NCBI GenBank assembly: GCA_933228895.1
Contig: OW121857.1
Span: forward strand, 73,961,672-74,025,671
From: Platycnemis pennipes
Lineage: Eukaryota; Arthropoda; Insecta; Odonata; Platycnemididae
Length of the DNA stretch: 64,000 bases
Reading direction: 5' to 3'
Shown here: piece by piece, positions 36,801 through 51,800 of the stretch
Numbering within the stretch: the first letter of the stretch is position 1
Layout of the letters: each line of letters begins with the position of its first letter
Program-made: the position numbers and the translations under genes
Notes under the pieces: model-generated
The model's input: only the letters and a program-made list of their open reading frames with translations
Told to the model about the DNA's origin: nothing
Databases searched by the model: none

Positions 36801-39800
36801 TATGTTTTCTACTGTCAATCCAATTTTCATCTTCTTTTCTTAAGTTCACATTTTGCTAAACCACTTCTCCTCCATTCTCCCTCCCCAAGTAGCTAAATTG
36901 TTCCACTTGCTCCAGCTTGTGACTCTCAGCTTTCAAATTGTTCTGGCCCTTTTTGTTCTCCACGTCTACGATAAGTTCAAATTATTTGAACTAATCCTGT
37001 TGGCCAAAACCAGACTATTGTTAACCGAGTGCCAACTTGATAACTACTTCTCTACCTACAGTGAGTGCTCTGTATTGCCTCACAATGGCTGGAAAATCAC
37101 TCGCTATACCAAGCGTTCGTTGTATCCAAAGGTGATGGATTAACCTCTTACTATCCAATTTACTTTCGTTACTATCCTATTAAAAACAGGTAGAAAGCCG
37201 TTTTCATGCACAATTCCATATTTATCGATGATTCTTAAATCTAACAAAACAATAATTTACGCTTTGCTGAAGTCTACAAGTGTTAAGTGTTAACCAGTAC
37301 ATCCATTGGTTAGTAAAGTTGTCGTAATGATTCGCCAAAATACGGCATTTGGCGGTCGAAAATATTTATTGCGTAATTACCTATTCCTAGCTGTTCCTAA
37401 ACTTCATTTTCAGTTACCTCTCAAAAATTATACGCAGCGAGTATTTATTTACACAAGCAAAGGCTTTATCAGTAGCACTGTACATCATGTGTCATACTAG
37501 TGCAGCTATCTGGAGGATCTAGAGCAAACGGATGTAAAATACTATTGCTGGGCGGAGGGGCGGAAACAAGTGGGCAAAGTGGTGGAGGTGGGAGGGCAAT
37601 GACAAGCAGGCTGAACTCCACCCCTCACCCACACCACCAGTCTCCGCTGTTGTGTGATTGGCTAGATGCCTTTCTGCTTGTCCATCTTCTTCCTATTCCA
37701 CTCCAAGAGAACCTGGCTTAGTAAAAGAACAACTAAAAAGTGAGTGAGTGCGCAGGGTACACCAGGGCGGGCCATAATTGTCAGTAAGTAGACTTGATTC
37801 AACTTTTAATTTATGGAGATGGCACAAATATTGTATTCTAAGTTGTAGTTGACTAATAATACTACTACAGATATACACCATGTGATCATTTGTACTTAGC
37901 AGTACATCGTCCTCAAGAAAGGTATTATGAGTGATAACTCATAATACCGAGCATATACCGTGGCAGGAGATTCTGACCTCGCTATATTCATTTTCTTTTA
38001 CATGTTAATTATGGGCCTTATGATGATACATCGCCAATCACTCATTACTGCGAGATTCTTGCTATATGCCGTACTCACTATAATGGGCTTCTACTGTACT
38101 TTCAAATTCCCACCACCATGAAAACATTCTTCCTTCAACAATAAAAAGTTATGAGATTATTATTTGAGTTTTGGGGAGATGAAGCTGTATTAAGGCAGAC
38201 AAATATGTAGTAAACACTGCTTTAGAAATAAAAAAATGGAACCAAATCCAAAAAATTGTTTCATTCAATTCAAGACTTTTCACACCAATCCTAACTTTTA
38301 ATTCCAAAATTAATATGGACATACAGTAAGTCCTCGACTTACGCAGTTGATTAGTCCCAAAAATTTCCACGTGAGTTAAAATCCACATAAGTCAAAACAC
38401 CACAACTTACCTATCCATTTATGAACCATTAGTGGTGCTGCTTTCACAGCAGCAATCGGCGGCGATTACAGAAAATTCCATCTTTTGATAGGCCTTTAAG
38501 TTAACATAATACGACAAAGCCGAGAGTAACATGAATCCAATCTATCTTTCACTGGATATTTAAATCTAAAATAAGTATAATTACCCAAAACTTCTTTTTT
38601 TGCTGTAATGGAAAACAGGCATCTTCTATGGAGTAGATAATTAACTACATGTCGACTTACGTGGGAAGGTCAAACTACGCCGAAAGAAGACGTTGATGCC
38701 TGATCACATCAACTTTTTCACCATCATGATAATCAAATATCACCTATCAAACTATGTAATGTCTTAAACAAGAGTTGGTGTTCCGAACACCCGTAGTTTG
38801 GCATCAACTCTTGCGTGCTTGGCAATGAGTCATAGGTCGTCACGTGGTTGAATCTGTCACGGCAACAGAAACGCGGAGAAATGCAAGCATGTCACCAGCC
38901 TAACTGATCATCCATGTAACTCTGGATCCGTGTAATTCGGATCCGCGTAAGTCGAGGACTTACAGTACAAGACATGGATGACCAAGCTTTAGTTAAACAA
39001 TCAGCCAAGGGCAAGGCAGTTAAGATTTTCCAGGAAAAAGTCAAAATTTTTCCTAGAAAAAGTGTCCTAGGTGAGTGCACAAGCCCTAATGATCATAAGC
39101 TGGCCCTTTCCATTTAAATTATTATTTAAAAGTAAACTGAAATGTAAAATTAATGTCTGTACAAAAAGCAAGAGGGCAGAAAATGGAACAAGCATTCAGT
39201 TATTGTGATTCTGTAATTGTAGGAAAACACTATGGTAGTTACTTACATTTTTCTTTTGTTTGTGCTGTCAAAGTGACAGTTGATGGTTGAGGTTTACCAT
39301 ATTAGTAGTGAGTAATTGTGACTTTGATAATAAATTAGTAAAAAGGAATGTCCGTTGTCCTTTCCAAATAGCTAGGAATTCCACTATTACAAATAACAGG
39401 TAATTACTTTGAACAAAAGTGGAAGAAGTTACATTTACAAGAGAATATAAGAACACACCAATGATGTACAAACACAGCAGTTATTTTCATTGAATGTAAA
39501 AAAAATACAGTGGGATAAAATATCTGATACAAACCAATAAAGTGTCCTAGATGAGTGCGCAAACCCTGATGAACATATGCTGACCCTCCTAAACCCTTCT
39601 CCAAAGCACCCTGCAGGACAAATTGTTCCACATTGTTGCCATTTAGTTGGGAAGCTGCAGCAATCATCTTTTCGGGAGGGTATGGGCCAACATATGATGG
39701 ATATAATGTTGTCACTGCCTGGTGCAACAGCAGTAGCTGAAGTTGATCTATTATATTGTATTCTGAAAGTAAAGACAATCTAATGATCTACAATCATATT

Positions 39801-42800
39801 GTACACACATTAAGCATCCATTTACCATCATATTATGAGTTCCAAGTTGGATTGAAGCTTTAGTCAAACTATTGCAGAGATTACTTTAATACAAAATGCT
39901 ATAATGCTAACGTCAAAATAAAATAAATAATCTACCACTTTAGGAATTCAAGATCTTACTTGTGCCAAATATTTTACATCTCATTAAGTATAAGGATTTA
40001 ATTCATACAAAGGTCTAAAATTTAGTCTCCTTAGGGCACTAATCTTTCAAAGATCCATGAAAAAATATGTTTGCCTGAACAAACTACATCAATGCTCCTG
40101 ACGGTTCTTGTGACGGCATTGAGTAGTTTAAGCCCTGAAACTAAACAATTTCCCCTTATATTTTTCTAAATCGAGAATAAAATCCTTTTCTATTTGGTTC
40201 CAAATTAGAATAATTAATAGACACAATTCTATAACAAAATAAACACTTATCTTTTGCTTACTAGTAAGAGGTTTTCTCCACAACTGGTTGGATAAATCCA
40301 TCTTTTTAATATCAGTGCTGCAGATGGTTTGCAAATGCATTTCCCACAATAATTCTAAAGCAATTGGGTTTTATTTTCGTAAAGTCTTGGGTTTTACCTT
40401 CAGAAGGAATGCTTAGGTACGTAAAGATTCTGACAATACCAATTCTGACTCTTCCAAAAAATCCTTATACAGTTTATTTAAACAGGGCTAAGTACAAGTA
40501 CTAAGTACAAGTTCCTAAGTAAAATTAGCAACATTATTATTAAGTCTAGCTATTTATCGTATTGCAGTTTCGTTTTAGATAATTTCAAGATATGATATTT
40601 AGACACCATGGTCTTTAAGTACCATTAGAAAAGGATAAACAGTTAAAGAGTATTCTGATAAATATAAGCAGCAGTTAGTGCATAATTAGCTGCTGCACAA
40701 CTGTGAATTGTTGATTTCAAAGCCACTGTCAAACAGTCAAGATTAGTGAGAATACATCATTTAGGAATTGGAGTCCAAAATAACCTTTGATATTGAAAGT
40801 AGTTTCATATGTCTTTAATTAGTTTATGAATTCACCAACAATTTCTTCAACAGCCCCAAAACTTGGAAATCATGCTCTGTGAGTTTTTATCCTTCAAAGT
40901 ATGTATTACTATAAAACTATAAAAAGGCAAAGGCATGATTTAATTATGTAATTGGAGCATTGAATGGCAATATCTCGGGTCAAAATTCCAAATCCTAATG
41001 GTAGAAATAATTAATAATTAAGAAGTTTAGTTAACTATTTTTTTATTGATCAAGTAATAGGTAGGTACTTATCCAGTTTCTACTAACAGTCTGTCTTCCT
41101 TGAAGAGTGCAATATTTATAATTCCTTCTTTACTCAAAAGAGGGTTATTGCTTGTTTCCTTGCTTACTTTTACATTTCAACATGGATTTATCCTAAATTT
41201 TAACTAATATTATTAATTATTCTATATCTAGTATCCACTTGTGACTAAATAATCCCAACTCCCCTGAAATCCCTGACAAAATTCTGACCATGCTTGTTTG
41301 AACTCAACTAATTCTCATCTCAATCTCTTAAGGTAGAACCAGCGCTTCGAAGCACTACTTTCATAAGACAAATATAGCTTGCCGGAACAACATAATATTG
41401 CTCAAAATGTTGTTTATAATAATTAAAAACGATTTTCAACTATTCAACATGGCTATACGAAACATGAATTCTCTTCCAACTGAAGTAATTTGGTGATATG
41501 AAGAATGGCTTTTATATTGACGCCATGTGTCAGAGGCACTTAAAAAACTTTATCAGGAGCAACAATAAAATTTCATAATAATAAATTAAGATATGAAATA
41601 AAATAACAGACCTAAAAATCGCTTTTGATCTTTTCATAGAAACTTAATTATAACAAGTTTATTAGACATATTTTCTGACGACTAAATGGACAACACCGTA
41701 AAGAACGTGTAAATATTGACATAGAAACCAATTTTTCACACCAGTTGGACACCAACGTTCGCCTGCGCTACCTCATTGAGATTTGTTGCCTTCTGCTATT
41801 AGTTTTCAAGCATTTCTCTTCAGTTTTACTATACGGTATTTTGTGTTGTAGTTACAAATTACACTTGCTCTATTACATTATAGTGCGATAATTTTTATAA
41901 CTGAGCTCTCTTGGGCAGTGCAATTTGCCTTTTTGAATCGCCAATTCCATTTGAGTGCTAGAGTTATGGCTTCATAAGTCCGTTTTAAAGGCAACTTTAT
42001 GTCTTAATATAGTTAGACTAATTGTTTGTAAAATCTAAAGGAACAGAATACTGATGAAAGTATTTTTCAAATCAACTCTTTGAGTGCATTTATTGTTGGA
42101 TGTCGAATCGTAGAAAGAAATGTTTTGGCTAAGCTGATTATTTGTACTGCATGTAATTCAGTGTTAACGTTAATTGATATAGCAGAAGAAATTCTCATCG
42201 GACTGGAATGTAATTGGGGTATAAAATGTAGAGTGAACGGCATTGTAAATACTGTATTGACATCGAAAACTCAAGCCAGCCCGAAGAGGAATAAGCAGTA
42301 TTTCCATATTAATTTGAAAGCTACCATTTCTTAATGGCAGCTTTAAAATTATTATCACCTTAGTCTTATATTATTTTAGCCAAGAAATGAAAAAAATAGG
42401 TACTATTAATAAAAAGAAAAAAGAATTTTCTACACATCCTATTGCTGTTTACAGTATGGTGGGTGGAACGTTACCGTTTACATGGATAAAGGCAAGGCTG
42501 TAGTGAGTGGAAGGGGAGGGGGTTGTGAACTCCCTCCAAATTTTCATTTAGAGGGTAAATGGTAAATGTATGAAAAGTTGAAGAAGGAAGTAGCATAGAG
42601 GTGAGATTATTTTTTGTGTATGACAGATAATAAAAAGGCAGTAAAGATGAATTACTATTTTGGTACTGTAAAAAACATTGTTTTTCTAGATTAATATTGT
42701 TCATATTTGATAAGTGTTTACATGGTTTGACCCGTACAGAAAATTGTAAGGGTTATGAACTATCAGCTAAGTTCACTGCCAATAATCTGCCATGATGATT

Positions 42801-45800
42801 GGGATCTCGCGAAACAGATATACGGCTAAGCAACTCTCTTTTGGAGGAACTAGAATTAAGAATTCATCAGAACTCAGAACTTCATTTTTATCAGTTTTCC
42901 CTTGAGAAACTGTTTTATTCTCTTGGAGAATGCTAGTATAGTTGATCAGTGAGCAGGTTTGGAAAATTGTATTACCAAACATATTAGTGCCTATTAACAG
43001 TATGCATCGAGTCTAGTTTCAAATTCCTACAACCATATTATTGACTTATATTTTCAATTTTACTTATTTGGTGAGAAATATATTATCGGGTGATAATAAA
43101 TACGTGTTCAAAACAAAGTATTATTTAGTGCTAGGTGAAAACGATGACTTTATACTACGAAATATACATTAAAATATTGGAAATATTCTTTTAAAGAACT
43201 AATAGACCATCGTGAGTAGCAATAAAGAAGCGACTTTATCGTGTAAACAGTGTTATACCTATTATTTTCAGGGATCTATGATATTCCGTGTATGACGACT
43301 GCTAAGTGTAAAATATTTTAGCGCACTCAGGTATTCTTCAAGTAACCAGTACTAACAGGGAGTACAGTACAAATGGTACTAATCAAAGACATACTTCATA
43401 GCATAAATCGTCTGCAATCGTGACATAAGGAATAAATGACGGAGGTACTGGGCCAGTTTGTTTTCATTACTCCCCTAACATCGTTGCCAGACTTCTGTCA
43501 CTATGGTGGCTAAGGAACGGAAGTTAGACTTTTCATCGTTTTTCAATCATAAATATTAGCCTTAAATGGCTGATGAGGCAACCTGAAAAAAATACATATT
43601 ATCCGTTTATTATTCAGCCAAAATATACTAGTTTTTGAGATGGTGTTTTCAGGGGAAATTTTGAGAAATAAAATTTTTAAGGGAGGGACGTCACCATTCT
43701 TCCATAAGAGCAATGTAATTTGAGGCTGAAAATGACGATTTTCAAATCCTGTAATAAGCGTAAATCGGCCGATGACCCCCAAATATTTTTTCATGGATTG
43801 ACGAAGGAATGATTTCTCTACAATATATCAAAATATCAAGTCATGTTTTCGGAGGAACTTGTAGTAGAGGTTCTACCTTAAACTCAAAAAGTTGATCAAA
43901 AAACTATTTTTCCCTTGACGAAGAAGCTTATTCAGTAGCTAAGAGAGGCCCACATTTAAGTATCAGTTTCAGACCCTAAGATCTGTAATCAACCATCATT
44001 TAATAACTATTGGTAATTTATAATTCCTTCGTCACTCAAAAGAGGGTTATTGCTTGTTAATCAGGTTATGAATTACTTTCAGCACTTTGCACCAGGAATT
44101 CACACAAAAAATTTATATTTCCTGAAGCATGTGAATCTGGTACTACAGTAAAAACTTGTGTATCAAGCACACTCACAAATAGTAGTATAAGAAGAGGGTG
44201 AGCGTCTTACACAAGTTCCTCATCTCTCTGCCCTTCCCAGAACTCTGAAGGGTAGCTGGACCCTTATAAGCTCAGCATGAGTCATTAGGGAGAGTGTATT
44301 GTTTGTTTGCTTACCATTCAAGGCCATCACTAACTTCCACCCGACCCTATCTATCCCGACACTATCTAAAACACCCTTTCACCAGTATGTACAGTACCTG
44401 TAGAGTACATACACCCGTATGTGGTATTTTTGAAAGAGGTAATAAAGCGAGTGTCAATTTCTATGATGTTTCTACTAGAAATGTGGTGAAAAGCATTAGG
44501 AACTCATGTAGTGCCCCTTCTCCCGATCTGTGGACACGGGTATCTATGTGGCTCAGGCAACTTGTCTTCTAGCAGATATCGCGGAAGAGGTGGCTTCATT
44601 CATTCATTGCTCTCTTTTCCATACCTCGGTTGATGATTCTAAGCTCCAACTTAGCAGAATGAGAGATTCAGTAGTCTTCTCATTCCCTTGTTACTCTCAT
44701 TTCCGTTTTAAATGTCAATACAGTTTCTACAAAATCCTCTGACAATTTATTCTTCTCACATATCCTACGGGAGAGCCCATAAAAATCTCCTAAGCCTTTA
44801 TGCACAGTAGTTCAGTAACTCCACGTATTCCTTCTAATTACTTTGAATGTGTTCTGGTCACATTGCAAAATTACCCATCCTGTCCTTAATAAACATTTCC
44901 GTCTAACAATACCAGAAAACATTATAACCTTTGAGTAGAGGGCAATTATTTTCCCCTGTGCTTTGCATCTTGCAGTAGTCAAGTACGGACTGCCGGGTTT
45001 CAAACCGGGACCATAGAATAGGAAAACACTTAAGAGTTTTGACCAATGCATCTACGAGATGTTCAATGTGTTCCTAATAATCTACTTAATACTTTTATTT
45101 ATTGAGGTTTTTTTGATATTTGAAATAACATATACTAAGGGATGAATTGCCGATGAGTATTCATTCTAAGAAATAACAAGACGAATATGCAAGAGTGCGA
45201 GGATTGCGTGTAATTTGAAAGAAATTCTAAATATATTTGCAATAATTTTTCCTCATTATTACTCAATTAAGCTTGGAACTTAACACTTATATTCCGTAAA
45301 GACGTTCAATACATCTTCTCTATTATTATTGAAATCTGTGTCAGCTGTAGCGATAGTATTTTTGCCATTTACTATACAAGCGCAGTTTTCGAGCTCATCA
45401 CGTAGTCAAATAAAATTCACCGACAATTTAAAAATAACACCGATTGTTAGCAGATACATAAATGCTGAAAATAATAAATATATATTTTTCATATAATAAA
45501 TCAAATTACCTTCTACGATGAAATATAGGCAAAAACTGAGTATTTTGTAATGTTTTGGAAATGACATAGTCTAAGAAATATCGACAGTGTTAATGACAAC
45601 TCTTACTTCAAGCTGGATTTACATTGTATAGTCACACTCTCAAGAGCCGTAGTCGCAGAACCCTACACGATCTATCTTCAAGGGAGTAACTCCAGGCAGC
45701 AATCTAAAAGAAGGCTTTTTTTCGGGAGGACTCGCTCCTTGGGGCTGACTAGTTGTCACACGTCACCACTGCGGCCCTCCCTCTCCAACGCAAAAATCTC

Positions 45801-48800
45801 TGTCCAAGTCATTGAGGTATGGTCTCACCCCAAACCATGGCAAGGGAAGGAGGACCATGCCTCTGTCTTGCGGGTCCTCCTTCTTTTGTGGTCGGGGCAT
45901 TTTAAGGGACAGAGCTGCACTATTGTCAAATCTCCTTCAACTCGGGATTTAGAAAAAATTGGCCTCCGAAGTGGTAACATTTTATTGCCGATGGGTGTAC
46001 ATCGTGTTCGCTTTATATGTGTATGTTTTCCGGAGGCTACATTGTTAATTTTCGAATTTCCTTCGAAGGTAGGAATATGTCTCTGTGTCGTTTCTAAGAT
46101 GAATAAGTGCAAAAAGTTGCTGTCTTTTACGGCAAGTGAAAACCTGAAAGAGATTTAACTCTGAATAAATTGGAAATAAACTGCAGGACGAAAGTATGAT
46201 GTGCCGGAATCATGCATATGGAATTGAGGAAAGAACATGGACACAGTACTCCATAATACATAATAGGAACAGAATAGCCTTCAGAAGAAAATCTGCAGTT
46301 ATCCCATCAAGGAACAACAGCCGCCTGAGTACATAAGGGATGGATTTTGATGCATTTTTACACCTAAAGGTGTTTAGTCCACGAAAAGTTTCAATCATTT
46401 TTACTTAGCTTACACTTACAAATCGCATGTTACACTATGGCATTCAACAAGAACTTCCTTGGTATCATTCATACCTAATTGCAACTTGTAAAAGCTATAT
46501 GCAGCTTGAAAGAGGAACAATGGCTTTATTCACTGCAAGTGTCACATCGTACGCTAATGTTACTGGTGGCATACTATGCAACAGAAGTCTTTGGTACAGG
46601 ACAAAATTTCTCAGGTTCCCAAAACCTTGCGCTATGAGAATGAAGGAAGCCACCAATTTTTATTTCTACGCTTATAAAAGTGGGGTGCACGCAGTACACA
46701 AGTTTACATGGCATAAGTTGTGGTAAAGATAGTAAGATGAATACTGTGGCAGGAGCTTCCTTGCCTCGCTATATCTGTTTCCTTTTACATGTTAATCATG
46801 GGCCTTTTGATGATACATTGCCAATCACTTGTTATTGCGAGATTCTTGCCATATGCCGCACTCACTATAATGGGCTGCTACCGTATTTGATTTATGCTGT
46901 GAAGGGGAATTTGACCCAAGTCGTATATTGCTTAACATACTTACTCCATTGTGTAAATAATAAGTTATGTTCTTGATCTGTCACCAAATCATTGTTTTCT
47001 GAGATAACTGATTTCTGCTAACCTATTATCAAAGAAGTTTAATGTTTACTAGTCCCAAATCAAATGATAATATACAATGAACAGATTAAATTCCTTTAAA
47101 TGCATGTTTATCTTTTTATAAGACTTTTCCCCAGAACCAGAACACACTAGTGAAGTTTAGGTCTTCAATTTATTCACAGTAAAACCGTTCAGTGATTCAC
47201 ATTTCATTTACCTCTGGACAGGAACTTTTTCAAAAATTCTTCCTGAAATATGCGCTGTAGGAGAAGAGTTGAAAAGCAACCCAATGAAGCCAGCTCCATA
47301 GCAAACTTCAGCCACGGTATTTCCAGTTTTCCCTGGAAGAAATTTGATTAATTTGAAACTGCTCATCAGCACTAATTAAGGAATGCATTTGCAATATGCC
47401 ACAGCTGTAGATAATGTCATGAAGTAGTTTGAAAAAAGGGGCAAAGAAGCTTACGCTTACAATTTATGAGTTTAAAGGTACATTTAAATGAAGAGGGAAG
47501 CATAGGTACGTAGCCCAATAATGGTAGATGATATTCAATCCAGCAGCAATATATTAGGGGCATTCAAATGAAAAGGTACGAAATGTTGTAACAACCAAAC
47601 TTGTTGAAATTTTAAAATGGCACTTAGTAACAACGTAGTGAGACAACTAGGGACGTGAATGTAAATGTAATGTCTGGCATGGTTGTGTGCATGGGAGGGT
47701 GCCTGCACATAATGCAGGAGAGAAGCAGGCAGTTGTGTGTTTCGTCCAATTGCACTTTAACTCGGACAACCAACTGAAGGACAGAGTGGAGGACTGGCTC
47801 CTGTCACAGCCACAGGAATTCTGGGAACAGGAAATCCCTGGGCTCATGAAACAGTGGGATAGTTGTGCTCAGGCCTCTGGTGATTACTTGTGAATAAAGA
47901 CTTCAATTATACCCACAGTGCCGTTTCGTACCTTTTCATTTGAACACCACTAATAATAACAATCCATTCCAAATACATGTTTTACTAAGATGTCAACATA
48001 TTGAGTTTAATTTACAGTACATGTGGGCAAAATTGGCCATTTCAATCAATGGGGGGCGTTTACTCGAAACTGAAATCGTAATTTTGTACATGAAATCGTT
48101 AGATGGAAACGAAAAAAGAATTTTAGTGAAAAAATTAATCTTACAACCACAACAATTCACTCATAAATCAAAAATTAAAATAAGCAATAGGTGACACCCA
48201 CTGAAAAAGCTGCTGTGATAACATTTTGACTGCCTTTTGGGAAAGGGAAGGGAGTGGAGGGGGATTCTCGGAAGGTCTGCTCACACAGATGCTGTCATAA
48301 CTGCTCCTATTTGCAGAGTCAGCTGTGTCCCCCCTATTGCGATAAGGCAAAGTAGCTTCGCGGGCTCAGTTGTGATTGGACGAAGTCAATATACGTCAGA
48401 GGTTGCACCACGCCCACTTTTATAACTCAAGAAATAATTGACGAATAAAAAACAGAAAAATACAGGTCTTTTTCTTGTACAAACTCCATCGGATTCGACA
48501 ATCAAAAAAATATGGTAAACGACCCCATTGAAAACTTCAGATGACCTCAATCCCCATGATCAACATAATCAAGGCTGTAGCCATTTTCATAACTTAAGGA
48601 GCTATGCACTTACTGATTGAATGTGCTCATTTTTTAGAATGGCCTCTTCAATAATATCCCAGTTTTTAGGCTTGTAATTGGCCTGAGAAAAGCCAGTAAC
48701 CAGACAAATTAGTAATGCAGCTGATCCAGTTTCCACAACTATAGGAGAAGCTTCCACTTTCCTTGAAATATAATCCAATAACTCAATGTTTACATGGCCC

Positions 48801-51800
48801 TGAAATAGAAAAGAAATTACTTTAAAGTATTTAATATATGACCAACAACATTTTAATACTATAATTACAATTATTAAGTCTGCGGAAAACTGTTATTTTA
48901 AGTTATGAATATCAGAATCAGTCCCAGACCTGGATTTTGTCACAATTTGTGAAATTACTGCAGTAAATTTCTCAGAGTTATGATTTATCTACAAGAATGG
49001 AGAGAAAAATCTATCAAAATACTTGTTAATCAAGCAATCACAACACTTTTGCTGGCTGAACATTTTTCTCTCCCACAAGTAACAGTGGCCACGTCCATCT
49101 ATTTCTCAGCAGCTTCTTGCCATATCATAAACATCAACATAAAAATTAAAATTTACATTGAAGGTGTCAGTCAGTAAAAAATTGGCACAGCATCCCACAT
49201 TTTCCAGCACATTGCTTTAATCCATTTTTTAAATGCATTTACAATACACACCATTCTTGTCAACTTCTTCACGGACCACACAGCCTGAACTAATCCCACA
49301 TCGCATCTGATGATATAGTTCACATATGCATCAATAAAGTCCTCATTATAGAAGTTAAAGAATCCTTTTGAGCAAGCTCGAGATACTCCGGAAGTTATAG
49401 CATCCAACTCATATTTTGAACAGTGATGAAACGAATTGGATACAACCTGAAATTTAAAAATATGTATATGTGGATTAACACAAAGTAATTTAGGTAGTGA
49501 AAACAAAATCTCAGAAGGAGACACCAACTACAGTAGAGCCCCACTAATTCGGGTTTCTGGATAAATCGGGGCGGGCCAAAAAAAAGGTAAAAAAAATTTA
49601 CTCACTAAAATTTTACAAGTTAAACACTTATAATAGTCAATTTTGTTTGTTTTACATATTTTGTGTTTTGTCACGATGTATTAAAGTATGTAATCTTATA
49701 TTTTATTACGTTTTTAGTGCATCTCGTATAGCCTTATATGCTTGAGAACCATGAACGACCTTCAAAAATGTTTTAGGGTCGTTCCTACGGCAATAAAACC
49801 ACTTTAAATGTTTAATACGGGTTTTTAGTTAATTCGGGCATTAGCCGGACACAATTAGCTCGAATTAGAGAGGTTCTACTGTATAACCAATTTCTGAGAT
49901 TATTGCATTGGTAAAACTTAAGATTTACATATACCCTCAAATAGGCATGCATTCTATCTATACATCTATTTATATGCATAAGTTTGTTGCATGGCTTCAA
50001 GAGCATAATGAGTATTGGAGGACCTTTAATTTTACATCCCCCACTAAATAAGCTGTAGCTCAAAAATCTATGTAAGTATATTGCAACATTCTCATGGTCC
50101 CTGCCATAGAAGTCATAAATTGCCCATCACACTCTACCCTGATTATATATATGTATTTCATGACTCTGCCCTACAAACACCCAACAGGATTCTATTTTGA
50201 GCCTTTGGGCAATTTAGAGAGCAATCTCGTAATATTTTCTCAAAACCACAGAGGAGAGAAAAGGTATAGAAAAAGCACACCTATTGTACCAATAAATACA
50301 AAAACTTCCACAAAGAGTAAAATTATCCAGTATTATTGACATGATTAATCTGACATTTAAGTAAACCTACCTCAAGACAGCGAGAAATGAGGCTATTCTT
50401 GATGGAAAATGAGACAACTCTATCGGACGTAAGTGAGTATAATATACTTTGAGCTGCTCGAACTTCAATTTCCTCTAAGGTCTTTGGCCTGGAGAGAGAC
50501 TGGAGTAGTTTATGAATGCAGTCTGCTGATAGTTTCTTCCTCACCGCGTACGACAGCAAATCAGCCAAATATGCAGGTGTTACATCATGATCTGCAATCT
50601 TAAAATTGAAAAGAGAAACTTTATAATGATATGCATGATTAATTAAGTACACGAGTCTTACATTTAGCTCCCACAACAAGCCTCTACAATCAACACACTT
50701 ATTCGTTGATATTCACCCAATGGGCAGTGCATTGGGCTATTCATTAGAGGTCCTGGGTTCTGAGAGCGATCGGTTAGGACAAATCCAGCTAAACCCAGCG
50801 GTATTGTTTTTTCTGGGTACCAGATATTTTTGGGAATACCGGGTGGCACAGAAAAGGAACCAGCACTCTTTAATGTGAACCCATGCACCACTGAGCTCTA
50901 CCCTCACTGACAAGCATGACCTTCAACTTAACCTATTCGCCTCTTAATTTTCCATGGATTTTCTGCCCTTTAAACTCTATTTAATTTTCAGAAAATTTTC
51001 ACTTGGAATTTTTTTTATTTTTTAAAATTAAAATGATTTATTATTATATATTAATAAAAGACTTATTATTATTTATGCATTATTTAAGGACTTATGGTAC
51101 ATATAATCAGGAAAAAAGAATAGCATTAGAACATCTAATTCCATGACATGACCAGGGAATCGCCTGCTCTTTACCTTAACACATTCAACCCGGAATATTT
51201 CTAGTGTGCAATCATGGAAAACGGAAAGGTTTTTACTCCACATTAATTTGGCCAGTCAATTAAATGTAATTATAAAATTAGAAAAAAGGCATGAGTTCGC
51301 TTCCTTCAGAAAAGTCTTAGGAGAGGTCTTCAGTGAGGTCATCATAGAGGTCATTAACAGACGCGAATGCGCATCCTTCGGTGTCTTGGCAACGCACCTC
51401 GGACACGCATTCGCATCCGTCGGGTTGAACGTGTTAAGGCAAAATAAGGTAGACCAGCGAATCGCCGGCACTTTACCCCAATGAGTTAAGCACTGATTTT
51501 TGGCAATTAGCTTCATAGAAAAATTGAGAGAAGTAACGTAGGAGTGACCTTGGATTTGATTATCACTACAGCGGGGTTGCCATTATACTTGAATGGTGAC
51601 CCAACTGCAGTTTCCAATTACAGACATCTGGTAACTTGTAAGATGACAAAATTCCATTCATTTTATTCTAACAAACCAAAATCCTTTTGGTCATTTGGCA
51701 GGATAAAAGGAACTGAATTTTGTACAGCTCTTACCATATGGCATGAATTTACCAGAAATAACTTTCAATACTCCTGACAGGACAACTAAAGAACAGGATG

